NCBI GenBank assembly: GCA_024404675.1
Contig: JAKSPO010000001.1
Coordinates: 186,001-250,000, forward strand
DNA length: 64,000 nucleotides
Reading direction: 5' to 3'
Source: Lachnospiraceae bacterium
Lineage (GTDB): Bacteria > Bacillota > Clostridia > Lachnospirales > Lachnospiraceae
This document shows, piece by piece, positions 25,701-38,100 of the stretch. The position numbers were made by a program, and so were the translations under genes. The notes under the pieces are model-generated. The model ran no database searches. It saw only the letters and a program-made list of their open reading frames with translations, and was not told where the DNA came from. Position 1 is the stretch's first letter. Each line of letters begins with the position of its first letter.

Positions 25701-26993
25701 ATTCTTGATTTTAATGCATTTCATATCCTGACCGCCGATGTCGAGGATGCAGTCAACCTTCGGATTGAAAAATGCAGCCGCATAATAATGCGCAACGGTC
25801 TCGACTTCCCCTTCATCAAGCATGAGGGCAGCCTTAACAAGCGCTTCGCCATAACCGGTGGAGCAGGAGCGAACGATTCTTGCGGAATCGGGAAGAAGAG
25901 AATAGATCTCCTTAATTGCTTTAATGGTTGTTTTTAAAAGGGAACCGTTGTTGTTACTGTAAAAGGAGTAGAGGAGTCGTCCGTCCTCACCGACGAGCGC
26001 AAGCTTCGTTGTTGTAGAACCGGCATCGATTCCTAAGAAGCAATCACCCTCGTAATCCGCCAAAGAAGCTTTCTCAACTTTGTGGAGGGAATGCCGATTC
26101 TTAAACTGCTCGTATTCGTCCTCACTTGCAAACAAGGGCTCCATACGGTTGACCTCAAAGGCCATTTCGATACCTTTATTCAGGCTTTCATACATCTCTG
26201 AAAGGCTAAGCACCGTTTTCGATTCCGAATTCATTGCGGAGCCGACAGCAGCGAAAAGATGGCTGTGGTCGGGAGCGTAAATCTGCTCGGGAGTAAGCTT
26301 CAATGTGCGAACAAATGCGGCACGAAGCTCTGTAAGAAAGTGCAGCGGACCGCCGAGAAAGGCAACATTACCACGAATCGGCTTACCGCAGGCAAGACCG
26401 CTGATTGTCTGATTGACTACTGCCTGGAAGATGGACGCAGCAAGATCGGGCTTCGTTGCACCCTCGTTGATAAGGGGCTGGATATCTGACTTTGCAAATA
26501 CACCGCAACGTGCGGCAATCGGATAGATTTCCGTATAATTCTTCGCATACTCGTTAAGACCGGAGGCATCTGTCTTTAAAAGACTTGCCATCTGGTCGAT
26601 AAAGGAGCCGGTACCGCCTGCGCAGATACCGTTCATTCGCTGCTCAATGCCGCCGGTGAAATAGATGATCTTCGCATCCTCACCGCCGAGCTCGATTGCG
26701 ACGTCTGTTTTAGGAGAATAGTAGGAAAGTGCAGTAGATACTGCTACGACCTCCTGCACAAAGGGAATATTCATGTGTCCGGCAATCGTCAGACCGCCCG
26801 AGCCTGTCATAACAGGTGAAACCTTTACATCCCCGAGCTTCTCGGATGCCTTCTTTAAAAGCGAGGCAAGTGTAGACTGAATATTGGCAAAATGCCTTTC
26901 ATAATCTGAAAAAAGAATATTGCCTTCTGTATCAATGACGGCAACCTTGACGGTTGTCGAACCAATATCGATTCCTAAACGAAGCAGATCCAT
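22758..26993 (-). CDS. Giant acyl-CoA dehydratase activase-related protein (double BcrAD/BadFG ATPase plus DUF2229 and HgdB-like parts)
   Basis: 1411 residues from ATG 26993, six bases after GGAGG; the adjacent ATG at 26996 is too close. Two ASKHA ATPase modules occur in tandem: [16 protein letters not shown] at the N-terminus with [13 protein letters not shown], and [17 protein letters not shown] near 318 with [14 protein letters not shown]. Both have the cysteine that ligates the bridging [4Fe-4S] cluster in HgdC-type activators. Then come a Cys-rich DUF2229-like region ([28 protein letters not shown]) and an HgdB-like C-terminal part ([19 protein letters not shown] [13 protein letters not shown]). 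HgdC homologues use ATP to drive low-potential electron transfer. The substrate of this fused form is unknown. It has its own promoter, divergent from pyrK. Confidence 0.9.
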   Translation of the reverse strand: MDLLRLGIDIGSTTVKVAVIDTEGNILFSDYERHFANIQSTLASLLKKASEKLGDVKVSPVMTGSGGLTIAGHMNIPFVQEVVAVSTALSYYSPKTDVAIELGGEDAKIIYFTGGIEQRMNGICAGGTGSFIDQMASLLKTDASGLNEYAKNYTEIYPIAARCGVFAKSDIQPLINEGATKPDLAASIFQAVVNQTISGLACGKPIRGNVAFLGGPLHFLTELRAAFVRTLKLTPEQIYAPDHSHLFAAVGSAMNSESKTVLSLSEMYESLNKGIEMAFEVNRMEPLFASEDEYEQFKNRHSLHKVEKASLADYEGDCFLGIDAGSTTTKLALVGEDGRLLYSFYSNNNGSLLKTTIKAIKEIYSLLPDSARIVRSCSTGYGEALVKAALMLDEGEVETVAHYYAAAFFNPKVDCILDIGGQDMKCIKIKNHTVDKVQLNEACSSGCGSFIETFAKSLDYAVADFAQIALFAKNPIDLGSRCTVFMNSKVKQAQKEGATVADISAGLAYSVIKNALYKVIKVTDASDLGNNIVVQGGTFYNDAVLRSLERIAGVDVIRPDIAGIMGAFGAALIAREHYEGTEGTLLSSDKVGELRFETSMARCKGCTNACLLTINRFSGGRQFVSGNRCERGLGKEKNRDGIPNLFDYKLKRTFAYTPLTEVEATRGTVGIPRVLNMYENYPFWFTFFTKLGYRVVLSPASNRKIYELGIESIPSESECYPAKLAHGHVTWLIKQGVNYIFYPCIPYERKEDAGAGNHYNCPIVTSYGENIRNNVDELADSSIVYEDPFFSFETETIIADGLVRHFTGKGISEAEIREAAHLAYEELLSVRKEVSMKGEETLRYLEEHKLNGIVLAGRPYHIDPEINHGIADMICSYGVAVLTEDSVSHLGKVERPMIVVDQWMYHTRLYNAAQFVSTKKNLELIQLNSFGCGLDAVTTDGVSDILTAAGKIYTVLKIDEVNNLGAARIRVRSLLSAIKDRARKSYQTETRSARYERVIFTKEMKKGYTILAPNMSPIHFRLLENAFRYSGYQLDILDNDNRESIDVGLKYVNNDACYPSLIVVGQIMSALLSGKYDLSKVAVMITQTGGGCRATNYIGFIRRALKKAGMEQIPVISLSASGLEKNPGLQYTPKVLLRALESLVYGDILMRVLYRMRPYELTPGSANALYEKWNAKLKEDLRKPSIRRFKENCRQLVKEFDALPIDESSKKPRVGIVGEILVKFLPTANNHLVDLLEAEGAEAVCPDLIDFFLYTCYDSEYKYRELGKSKKEARYNNWAIALIERFRKPAMDALKESKHFEPTGEIHAMQKAAEPIVSCGNMTGEGWFLTAEMIELIETGTPNIVCAQPFACLPNHIVGKGVIKSLRSHYPNSNIVAVDYDPGASEVNQLNRIKLMLSVAQKNAKEGIGVR

Positions 26994-27016
26994 CATATTC
27001 CTCCAAATACCATTAA

Positions 27017-27028
27017 CGCGTATACGCG
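27017..27028. repeat. Palindrome CGCGTATACGCG in the activase 5' leader
   Basis: Perfect 12-bp palindrome just downstream of the minus-strand -10 of the activase gene. Location suits an operator that blocks elongation. It shares the GTATAC core with the GntR-gene promoter at 8057. Confidence 0.5.
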
Positions 27029-27038
27029 CGCAATATAT

Positions 27039-27067
27039 ATTTTAACATTCCATAAAACTATATTCAA
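27039..27067 (-). promoter_or_regulatory. Promoter of the activase gene
   Basis: Minus strand TTGAAT (27067-27062) and TAAAAT (27044-27039), spacing 17. Confidence 0.7.
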
Positions 27068-27089
27068 CTCAAAAAAACTTGATTAAGCA

Positions 27090-27118
27090 TTGTATTTTTT
27101 GTGTATTTTGGATATACT
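27090..27118 (+). promoter_or_regulatory. Promoter of pyrK-pyrD
   Basis: TTGTAT (27090-27095) and TATACT (27113-27118), spacing 17. The 30-base leader leaves no room for a PyrR attenuator. Confidence 0.7.
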
Positions 27119-27153
27119 GATAACAAATTTTAAACCGCTTAAAGGAGTTCTTT

Positions 27154-27927
27154 ATGGAATACACCAAGGGCATAATTGTTTCTGTAAATGAAATCGGAAC
27201 AGGCATTTTCGATATGCTTGTGAAGTGTCAGGGCATTGCGGATGCGGCAAAACCCGGACAGTTTGTTTGTATTTATTCTGATGACGGGGCGCATCTCTTG
27301 CCAAGACCGATCAGTATCTGTGAGGCGATGAACGGATATCTTCGTCTGGTATTTCGTGTTGCAGGCTTCGGAACTAAGGAGCTTTCCGGTAAGACTTCCG
27401 GAGAGGAGATAAAGCTTCTTGGACCGTGCGGCAACGGATATCCCGAGCTTGCAGGGGATCAGATTACAGTAGTCGGTGGTGGAATCGGTATTCCGCCGAT
27501 GTTGTATCTTGCACGAAAGTGTAGTGAGAACGGAATGAAGGTAACGGCTGTTTTAGGATATCGTGACAGCAAAACCTTCCTAAAGGAAGCGTTCGAAGCA
27601 TACGCCGATGTGATCATTGCAACCGATGACGGAAGTCTTGGTGTGAAGGGAACCGTTGTTGATGCAATGAAGGAATGTAACACTTTTGACAAGCTGGTAT
27701 GTGCCTGCGGACCGATGCCGATGCTTAAGGGACTTTCTACATATGTCGAAGGAAAAGGAGGATGCGCTCTGATTTCTCTTGAGGAGAGAATGGCGTGCGG
27801 AATCGGTGCCTGTCTTGGCTGCATCGTGAAGACGAAAGAGGTTGACGAGCACAGCCATGTTCACAACAAAAGAATCTGTACCGAGGGTCCTGTTTTTGAT
27901 TCTAAAGAACTGGATTTTAACAGATAG
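27154..27927 (+). CDS. pyrK: Dihydroorotate dehydrogenase electron-transfer subunit PyrK
   Basis: 257 residues, AAAGGAGT upstream. Carries FAD and a [2Fe-2S] cluster and passes electrons from dihydroorotate oxidation to NAD. FAD-binding RPISI is at about 50, the NAD-binding loop GGGIGIPPMLYLARK at about 109, and the C-terminal cluster ligands CGIGACLGCIV with a later Cys (RICTEGPVF). Normal length. Works with PyrD encoded next (gap 72 bases), defining type 1B dihydroorotate dehydrogenase. Confidence 0.93.
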   Translation: MEYTKGIIVSVNEIGTGIFDMLVKCQGIADAAKPGQFVCIYSDDGAHLLPRPISICEAMNGYLRLVFRVAGFGTKELSGKTSGEEIKLLGPCGNGYPELAGDQITVVGGGIGIPPMLYLARKCSENGMKVTAVLGYRDSKTFLKEAFEAYADVIIATDDGSLGVKGTVVDAMKECNTFDKLVCACGPMPMLKGLSTYVEGKGGCALISLEERMACGIGACLGCIVKTKEVDEHSHVHNKRICTEGPVFDSKELDFNR

Positions 27928-27999
27928 AGGATTCCTTTTCGTACGAATGGGAATGTGTTTTAATCGTTTCATCAACTGATCGAATGGAGTAAATATATT

Positions 28000-28902
28000 A
28001 TGAATACGAAAGTTAATCTTGCCGGAGTGGAATTAAAGAATCCTGTGCTGACTGCCTCCGGAACCTTTGGATCCGGTATGGAGTTCTCCCGCTTTGTGGA
28101 TCTGAATAAGCTTGGCGGTGTTGTGACAAAGGGTGTTTCTGTTACACCCTGGGAAGGCAATCCGACGCCAAGAATCGCCGAAACGACCGGCGGTATGCTG
28201 AATGCAATCGGCTTACAGAATCCGGGGCTTGATGTATTTTTGCAAAGAGACCTTCCTTTTTTGCAGAAATATGATACAAAAATTATCGTAAATGTCTGCG
28301 GACACACGCCGGAAGAGTATATGAAAGCTGTAGAAAGACTTTCTACAAGTGTAGCAGATCTACTTGAAATCAACATTTCCTGTCCGAACGTAAAAGCGGG
28401 CGGAATCACGTTTGGTACTGATTCTAAAATGGTAGAATCCATCACTTCAGAGCTCAAAAAGCTCACCAAAAAACCGATCTTTATGAAGCTCAGTCCGAAT
28501 GTAACCGATATTACCGAAATCGCCAAGGCTGCAGAGGCCGGTGGTGCGGACGGTATCTCTTTGATCAATACACTTATGGGTATGAAGATTGATATCAACC
28601 GTCGCACATTTGCTCTTGCGAATAAGACCGGTGGTCTTTCCGGTCCGGCGATCAAACCGGTTGCCGTAAGAATGGTTTATCAGGTTTCGAAAAGTGTGAA
28701 GCTTCCCATTATCGGTATGGGCGGAATTGCTTCCGCGGAGGATGCAATTGAGTTTCTGATGGCGGGTGCAACCGCTGTCAGTGTCGGAACCGCGAACTTC
28801 CATAATCCTAAAGTGACAGAGGAGATTGCGGCCGGAATTGAAGAATTCATGCGTGCGAAAAGCATCAAAGACATCAATGAAATTATTGGATGTGTGGAAT
28901 AA
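28000..28902 (+). CDS. pyrD: Dihydroorotate dehydrogenase, type 1B catalytic subunit
   Basis: 300 residues; FMN TIM barrel forming orotate in UMP biosynthesis. Visible: the N-terminal LKNPVLTASGTFGSGMEF, NISCPNVKAGG with the catalytic Cys region (type 1B uses Cys; EINISCPN), MKLSPNVTDI, the loop GLSGPAIKPVAVRMVYQVSK, and phosphate-binding GMGGIASAEDAIEFLMAGA. A weak GGAG upstream of ATG. Cotranscribed with pyrK and closed by a terminator. pyrE is found 21 kb downstream, beyond the giant gene. Confidence 0.95.
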   Translation: MNTKVNLAGVELKNPVLTASGTFGSGMEFSRFVDLNKLGGVVTKGVSVTPWEGNPTPRIAETTGGMLNAIGLQNPGLDVFLQRDLPFLQKYDTKIIVNVCGHTPEEYMKAVERLSTSVADLLEINISCPNVKAGGITFGTDSKMVESITSELKKLTKKPIFMKLSPNVTDITEIAKAAEAGGADGISLINTLMGMKIDINRRTFALANKTGGLSGPAIKPVAVRMVYQVSKSVKLPIIGMGGIASAEDAIEFLMAGATAVSVGTANFHNPKVTEEIAAGIEEFMRAKSIKDINEIIGCVE

Positions 28903-28929
28903 TTTGGACATATATGACGGCTTTTCACG

Positions 28930-28966
28930 AAAAGAGGCGAATTTATTTCGTCTCTTTTCTTTTTTA
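28930..28966 (+). terminator. Terminator of pyrK-pyrD
   Basis: Stem AAAAGAGGCGAA / TTCGTCTCTTTT (one G-U) with loop TTTAT and trailing T run. Confidence 0.9.
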
Positions 28967-28996
28967 TACAACAAATGCATTATTTTTTATTTTTAT

Positions 28997-29025
28997 ATTG
29001 ATAAAAAGGAGGGAAATGGATATAA
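28997..29025 (+). promoter_or_regulatory. Promoter of the giant surface-protein gene
   Basis: TTGATA (28997-29002) and perfect TATAAT (29020-29025) with 17-base spacing. The roughly 95-base leader contains no recognised riboswitch. Confidence 0.8.
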
Positions 29026-29128
29026 TACTTGTATCATGGGTAGGGGGATTTTGCGCGTATTTGCTCCTAAATAGATATTTTTCTTTCCATAATAATATAA
29101 GCAAGTTGACGAAAGGAAGGCCTGAAAC

Positions 29129-32100
29129 ATGAAACTAAAGAAAGTAATGAAGAGGATCGTTGCAATGTTTGTGGCGGTGCTGATGGTATTTACCTTAGTG
29201 CCTGCTAGCAACGTTCGCAAAGCAATTGCTGCGGATGTACCGGAGATTTTGCTTAAGATCAACGGCGAAAGCGCATTAAATGCGAACAAACTGAAGGTTG
29301 CGTACGGAGAGGAGCTCACGTTTTCGCTGAGCGGAAAGGATCTGACCGGATACGATCTTACTTTTTATTACACGGATGAATTGGATTCCGATGAACCGAC
29401 GTGGGAACCCTTCGAGGTTGATGAAGACTCGAAGGCTGTTTGCATGCTCAAGCCCGGTGAATATCTGCTCACATACGATGCGATTTGTGACGATGATTAC
29501 CAGACTGATTCCGACAAGAACTTTTCTTTCACTGTAGAAAAGGCTACTCTTTCTACGCCTGTCGGATACAAATGGGTGAACAATTCTATCCGCTGGGATG
29601 CCGTTACAAAGACATCCAAGGGCTTCACATTTCCTTCCGATGTGGTAAGCGGCTATGTTGTTTCTGTTTATAAGAACGGTACCTTCGTTGAGAATGTAAC
29701 CATCAGCGGTGCAACCCAGTACAACAATATTTCGAATAAATTTGCCGGAGATGCGAACTATAAAAACGGCAAATATACCTTTAAAGTAACTGCAAAGGCT
29801 TCTGATGCATATGCAGATTATTATATTGACTCCGCCACCTCGGGAATGAGCGGTTCGATTACTGTTGCATTAATCACTGCTGAAGCCGGCAAAGGTGTTC
29901 TTAATGTTTCCCCTGAGGATCCCTTCCTGATTCTCCCCGGTGATACGGAGCATACCTATACGATTAAAGCAAATCTGAAGGATGATTATCGCTTCGGCGC
30001 ATGGAGCGGAGAGGGTGTTGTCTTCGCGGATGCGACAAGCCCCGAAACTACCGTATCGATTCCTGCAGATTACAGCGGTAATATTTCTGTAACAATCGTT
30101 GCGACTGCAATGGATGATAAGGCGCCTGTTGTTTCCGACCCGGTAAGAGTGGATGCGACCACGATTTCCGGTACAGCTTCCGATTCCGAAGAAGGAATTG
30201 CCGCATATGCATTTTCCACGGAAACGAGTCTTTTAAAGGAATCCGGCGCTTGGATTGGTGTTACCGATCCCGCGGGTGGTTCTAAGACTTTCACTTGTGA
30301 TCTTATGAGCATCGAAGGCGGTAACGACTGTGGTGCAATTTACTTCTATGCAATGGATAAGGACGGAAATATTACCCGTTCCGAGAATCCGATAAGGGTT
30401 ACCAAGATTCAGTTGAACGACTACTATGAGAATAATGCTTTTACATCGAAGACTGTATATTATATCGGCGATACGAATCCGACGCTTCCTTCTACCGAGA
30501 GACTTGGTTATCGTTTCGACGGCTGGTATTTTGATTCTACCTATGAGAATGCAGCGAATGCATTTACGCATGAGGCAGATTCTGTAATTGTTCATGCAAA
30601 GTGGATTGCAGACGAGCTGAATACCGTAGTTCTCTCCGGTTATACGGGCACTTATGACGGTACAAGCCATACACTTACAGCAATTTATGATGACAGTGCG
30701 ATTACCGGTAGTCTTCAGTTCAGTTGGTATAAGGACGGTACTTTGATTGCCGATGCAGACAGTGCTTCCTATTCCATTAAGGATGTGGATGATTCCGGTG
30801 CTTATGTTGTTAAGATTTCTGTTCTGGATGCAGATGAGAATGTTGTTTCTGAAACAAGCAGTGCAGAAGCAACGGTTTCGCTTACTCCGGTTTCGATTAC
30901 GGTTTCTACGGAAACTGACATTCTGGTAGGAGAGGATGCTCCCGAAACATTTCCGCTTACTATTACCGAGGGAAGTCTTGTTGGTAGCGATAAGCTTTCC
31001 GACGTTGTCTCCTTTGATTCCGCTAATCTGATTTCTTTTGATAAGAACGTTGCCGGTGATTACACGGTTGAACTGACTGTTAATGCACTTACAAACAATT
31101 ACACAGTTAATACCGCAGATGGTACTCTTACTGTGAAGCCTATCGACGGAACCGTTTCTGTCACACTTGATCAGGATAGCTTCGTATACGACGGCACTGT
31201 AAAGAAGCCCGGTGTTACGGTTACCGTAAGCGGTGTAGAGATTGATCCCGCATTTTACGATGTTACATGTTATAATGAAGAGAACGATGATACCTGCATC
31301 AATGCCGGTACCTATACAGTTAAAGTTGTTCTGAAGGGCAACTATAAGGGTGAAGATACCGTTCAGTATGTGATTGAAAAGGCTACTTTTACGCCTTCCG
31401 TTGTTATGAGCGGTTGGAAGTATGGTGAAACGAAGGTCGTACCTGTTTTGCAGCAATATAATAATGATATTACTGCTTCCGATGTTACCTATTATTATGC
31501 TTTGAAGGGTTCGGCGGATTATACGACCGATGTTCCTAAAGATGCAGGAGAGTATGTGGTTTATGCATATATTCCTGAAACAGAGAATTATCTTGCATCA
31601 GATTCCAAGGCGAATCCTTCGGCATTTGAGATTACAAAGAGAACTATCGTAATCAGTTCTGAAAGTGAGACCTTTAATTTCGACGGTCTTCCGCATTCCA
31701 ATGCAGGTTATACCATTGAAACCGATGATGAGAGACATGACGGCTTTGCACCGGGAACCGGTGAGGGCTTCCTGTCTGTTTCCGTAGTTGGTGAGGTTAC
31801 TTCGGTAACACCTGATGATGTTGCGAAGAATAATAAGATTGAATATATTCTGAACTCTGCGACCCTTGCAAAGAACTATGATTTTATCCTGGAAGAAGGT
31901 ACGCTCAAGGTTGTTCCCCGTCAGCTTACCGCTCCGTCCGAGGCCAAGTGGGATACGACTAAGCCCGGTACGGTTAGCTGGGTAGCGGTTGCAAGAAAGG
32001 ATCTTACTGTTGCTTACAACGTTTCCCTCTATGCCTATGACGGAAATGATTATACCTTGATTCCGGTTAATGGAAATGATAGTGTTTTGGTGAAGACCGG

Positions 32101-35100
32101 TACAAGCATCAATTTTGCGGAAGAGATTCGTAAGTTTGCTTCGGATGCGGCAGAAAATGGTGAAACCTATAGCTATGTATTCCGGATTGCTTCTGTACCG
32201 CTTTCCGGTTCCGAGGCAGGAAACTATTCCGAGAGTGAACCTTCCGATTATATCGGTTCAATGTATACCACGCTTGTTAAGGTTTCTTACAATACCGACA
32301 CAATTGAAAACGCTTCTGTTAACGATAAGGAGCAGACCATTTTGTTGAATGGAGAAGCTGCATCGGTATGCGGTGCCACAAAGACCGGTTATATCCTTAA
32401 CACCGATCCTTGGACCGCTAACGGCTTTGATCTTAGCGAGGTTAAGATTAATGCTGACCAGAATGGAACTACAGCAACCGTTAAACCGGTACTTTCTGCT
32501 TCCACTTTGGATTCTGTTATCCTTCTCAGTGCAGGAGATGAAGCTCCCTGGATTGAAGAGTTTGCAGGCAATAATTGTACGGAGGATCAGTATCAGTCTG
32601 TAAATCTTTCCATTCATGCACATGATACAAAGGGTATCACCGCTTACTATATCGGAAGCACACCGGAGCTTCCGGAGAATCCTTCCTGGATAGTATTTGA
32701 CGAGGCATTTACCGGTAATGAGTTTACCCATAAGGTAGATGCTGCCGGGACATATTATGTATTTGTTAAGGATGAGAACGATAATGTTGCATCCTTTGAG
32801 AAGAGTGTCGTTGTTGTGAAGCTTGACTTTGCTAAGGGCGATGATCTTGCGGAAGGCTCTATGACAAGTATTCTTGCTGTAAAGGGTTCCGAGATTACGA
32901 TTCCTGAAAAGCAGTACACTTTGGAAGGTCATGCGTTCAAGAACTGGATGACTTCGGCAGGTTATTATGATGATCAGGCTACATATCCGGTTACCAAGGC
33001 TGATACCTTTACTGCATGCTGGACGGCAGAGCAGTATCGTTATAAGGTGAATTACTATCGTCAGAAGGATACAGATAAGCTTGGCGAAGACAGAACCTAT
33101 GAGCTTTATAAGACGATTAATTTCAGTGCAAGCTATGGAGATGTTCTTTCTACCGATGATGTAATGTATGCACTTGCATCTAATGGTTTCACCCGTTGCC
33201 TTGATGCGGACAAGAATGTTTCCATTACCATTTCCGAGCAGAATCAGGAACTGAATATTTACTATAACAGAAATATTCGTACGGTTACCTTTACCTATAC
33301 AGAGCCTGACGGAACGGTATTCAATGATAGTAGAGAGTTCTATTTTGGCGCTGATATGGCTGAGGCCTTCGGTCTTAGCGGTAAGCCCGAGGTGGAAGGA
33401 TATTCCTTCATCGGTTGGGTGAATGTCGATAACAGCGCGGCACCTTCTAAGATGCCCGATAAGGATATCGTTGTTACCGGTAAATTCGAGCCGAACGATA
33501 CCAAGTACTATATTAATGTATATCTGCAGAATATTTCCGACGACGGATACACTGCGGCTTCTACTTTTGCGCTTGATGCAAAGAGAAGCAGAGTTCTTGG
33601 CGGTCTCTGCGGTTATTCATTCAATGTTTCTTCGGCAGATTTTGATGCAATTGACGGATTCACCTTCGCAGGTATTTCTGTGACAAAGGGTGTAGCCGGC
33701 GGTACTGCATATCCTTCGGATGCAGCAGATACGAAAACGGTTACCGTAGATATTCCTGCTAAGGCTGCGAATATTAATGTTTACTATACGAGAAATGTTT
33801 ACACCCTTACTTTGAATGTATGGAAGGGTTCTGTTGGTGTTAATAAGGTTTATACGCATGCAAAGGATATTATCTTCGGTGGTAAGGTAGATGCCGAGCT
33901 TGTAGAGAATTACGAGAAGGATACCTGGGCGAATATTTCCGATGATTATATGCTTTCCGATACGATTGACTGGAGTACCGGTGAGCGTATAACTGAGATG
34001 CCCGCAGGTAATGTTACCGTTACAAGACAGTTGATTTCTACCACAACCGGTCAGTATCTGCTTGAGTTCTATCTCGAGACGGATGTCTTTGATCAGTATA
34101 CAAAGGTTGAGACGCTGAAGTATGTTGCTCCGGTAGGCTCTGTAATTGATTTAAGTGACGAGAATACCTATAACAATGCATATTATCAGGACCGTTTCGC
34201 TTCCGAGATTACGAATCTTAAGTACTGTTCCTATGCAGTTGTTGATAACAGTGAAGGAAAGGGAACCGTATTGACCGGTACTGTAACTGATACCGATCTT
34301 GGAGCGGAGCCTTTAGTACTTCGTGTATACTTCAAGAGAAATGCTGTTCCGGTTACCTTCAACTATTACTATAACAATGGTGAGATGGGTAGTAATCTTG
34401 TCTATGCTGTTGTGAAGAAGGATGTTGTCTGGGGTCATACCTATAATGTAGAGCCTTTGGCATTCTTTAATACGGTAGAGGGTGGTAGCTTTATTGAAGA
34501 TGTTACCAGTGTGACCTTCGAAAGAACTATCAACGATCCGGCACTTGGCGTTACCGGTGCAGCTGCAGACACCTTTGATTTCTTAAATGCGAACTATGTT
34601 GTTGGTTATAATACCCATGCTGTATTGAATAAGGCTGACAAATGGGGGTCGAATGACTTCAAGACCATTGCGTCCCTTTCCGGTAATTATACCTTTACTG
34701 CAGGTCAGACGAGTAATACTGTTTCCGTTTATTATACTAAGTCTGATATTCTTACGATGCCTCGTCTTGAAATTGGTTACAACGATGGTAATCTGATTCA
34801 TAATCCTAACGGTATCTGGAAGAATATTACTTATGAATATAATGGTAAGGATTATCCTGTTTGGGTAGCGAATGAGGCATATTTCTATAATAATGTAACT
34901 TACCTGCCCGATGAGAGCTTTGCTGCTTACCCTGGTCTTGGTATGAAGAACCTTAATAATAAAGCAGCCAATGAAGAGGGAACGACAGGACGCTTCATCT
35001 ATGATACGGATGATAGCAACCTTAAGGACGGCTTTACGAAGCTTTCTATTAATGGAAAGACATATTATTCAGACGGAGAGAGAATTTATATCTCGCTTCC

Positions 35101-38100
35101 TGGTAATAATCTGTTTAAGGGTAACTTTACGAGCTATAGTTATAATGTAAACGGCGGAGCGGATGAAATCGGTTCGCAGGTTATCGTCGATTTCATGAAG
35201 GACTATAAGGAAAAATGGGCAAATGATGTGATTGCGCAGACAATCCATGTCTATAATCGCAGCTACGGTAGCGGCGTTATTCTTTCTGATACCAAGCTTA
35301 CCGTTTCCTTCCGTGAGACATACGATCCGGATGAAGTAGTACTCACGAATGAAGGCCCGATGTATCGTCTGATTTACGTATTGAACGGTGCATTCTGTAA
35401 AAATAACGATCATCTGTATCTCTATGACACATTGATTTCTGAGTTTTCATGTGATCATGCTGTTTTCGATGTTCGTCCTGGCTATCATGTTGCATGGTAT
35501 ACCGATTCCGACCTGACGATACCGGTTACACCTTTTAAGATTGGTAAGAACGTAAGATTGTATGGTCAATATGAGCGAGATATCATTACGAATACTGTAT
35601 ACAGCTATTATGAGTTAAAGGATTACATCAGTATTGATGGTGTTGAATATTCCTATATTACCGAGAATGAGCTTGCTGCTTTGAAGGCTGCCTTCCCGGG
35701 AAGTGTTAGCGAGATCCATTCCACTAAGACTAATTCTGTAACGGATGATGCTAACAATGTAATTTCTGTTACTACGGATGTGATCACGTATCAGTTTGAA
35801 GGCGAGACTATTTTAGTAAAAACCGGTTATCCGACACTTACCTTCCGTGAGATTTCTGTTGATTCCGATGATTATCTGATCAAGGATCTTACTTACGAAG
35901 AGAAGAATGCAGGTAACTTTACAAAAACATATGTTGAGTCTGATCCGGTAGATTTAAAGATCTATTATATCAGAGACAAATACGAGGCTATTGTTGAGAC
36001 ACTCGTTCCGAATTCCAACCCTGAAATTGTAGAGTATCGTGCAGGACAGACGATTGTTCTTCCGGTACCGGAGCAGGGTGGCTACACATTTGACCATTGG
36101 AGCTTCAGTAAGAAGGACAACGATGGTTATGTTGCATGGGATGATGTGGAAACTTCAGATACTGACGGCGTCGTTAGCTTTGCTATGCCTGATAGTGATG
36201 TTAAGGTTACTGCCGTATGGAAGGCTGCTGAGTTTGAGCAGAGCATCTGGCATTATTTCCAGAAGGCTGATAAGTCGTATGATTCCGGCGTAGAAGCCGA
36301 GATGACGAACGGAACCGCCGCAAGCATTGTATATGCCGGCACCACCTATGCAGGCTTTACTTACGGTGGTGGTAAGGTTTCCTTCACAAATAATGATAAT
36401 ACTTACTACTTTAAGACGAGTACCTTTGAAAATAACACCTATAAAGTAATGGAAGAGGATCTTTCCGCTATCTCTCAGAAGGTTACGATTCTCCAGGATG
36501 CTGACACTTCGGTATCCGATAATGTTAAGAGCATTAAGGGGTATTCCTTTGCCGATACGGTATATCGTTATAAGAATTATCCTGTTGAAACCTTGTATGC
36601 GGGTGGCTCCTATACCAACCGTTATGAAATGGTTGTTGAGTATTTCTATACGCTTGAGTCATTTGATGTAACGCTTGACTGGTACCCGCTCAGCGGTGAG
36701 AAGGGTACGGTTACGCTGATGGGTGCGGATACCTACACCTATGGTGAGGATGTTACCATTACGGCTATCATTCCGGCAGGCTATAAGTTCCTTGGCTGGT
36801 TCAAGGAAAGTGAGGTTTCGGATAAGCCGAGTGAGAATCTTCCGACTCCTGTTGCAGATACGGAAACCTTTGTATTCAGAATTACTTCTAATGTAAACTA
36901 TGTTGCAATTGTTGAAGCAGATGAAGTCAGCAAGCCGATTATATCGACCTCGGAGGGCGGCGAGTTTGTTTATGCCTCCGAAGAAGCGAACAGCTTTAAT
37001 ATGAGCGTAAACGCTTCCTTCCCGGATGGCGCTTCGAGTGCGGATTATGTCGCTTCGTACCAGTGGTATGTGAACGGCGAGGCCATTACTACAAACGGTA
37101 AGTCCGCAGTTTATGTTCTTCCTAAGAATCTTAAGGTAGGTGAGTATCAGTATACCTGTGAGGTTACTGTTGCAAACCGTGATAACGGTCTTCGAAGAAC
37201 AATTACGACCGAAGAGCCTATCGAGGTTAAGATTGTAAAGGCTGACATAACGGTTGAAACTACCGATGTTGATGTTGTTTACGATGCAGAAGGCCACAAT
37301 ATCGATATCAAGGTTACCGCACCTGAGAACTTCACAGAATATGAGATTTACTATTCGAACGAAGAGCTTACGGCCGATAACTACACATCCGCTTCGAAGG
37401 ATGAACCCAGTTATGTGAATGTATGTACCGAAGATGGTAAGGATTCTTACGACATATATTATTATGTTGCATCTACCAATCCGAACTACAATGATACCTT
37501 TGGTCATGGTATTGTAAAGATTACGCCCAGAGAGGTTACCCTTCTTTCTTCCGAATTTACTTACCATAAGACTTACGACGGTACTTCGAAGGTTAACGGC
37601 GATGATTTGTATGAATTGACGCACGGAAACGGAAAGTTCTTTACCATTTCCGGTCTGCTTCCGTCTGATTCTGCTGAAGCTTACATTATCTCCTGTGAAG
37701 CAGAGTTTGACAGCGCACATGTTCTTGAGGCAAATGTAGTATTCCTTTCCGATGTTGAACTTGCTTATGAAGCAACAGGGGAGGTGCTTAGTAACTACTA
37801 CTTCAATAATCAGACTGTTAAGACATTCTCCGGTTATATTGAGATGCTCACGCTCGATATCGCATGGGATCAGGATTCCTATGTTTTCGACGGCAATGTA
37901 CATTGCCCGGTACCGACCATCACAACAGAGCTTCCTTCCGTTGATAAGGATAATCTGTCCCTTGTTGTGGAAGGTGCGCAGATTTATACCGGTACTTATA
38001 ATGCATCCGCTTCCTTGAAGTCTTCTTCCGAAGCCACGAAGACCTCTGACTTCTCCCTTGTAGGTGCATCCAAGTCCTTTAAGATTACGCCGAATACGAT

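Noticed and set aside
27001..27153. PyrR-type attenuator before pyrK
   Set aside because: Promoter-to-start distance is about 36 bases, too short for an antiterminator/terminator leader.
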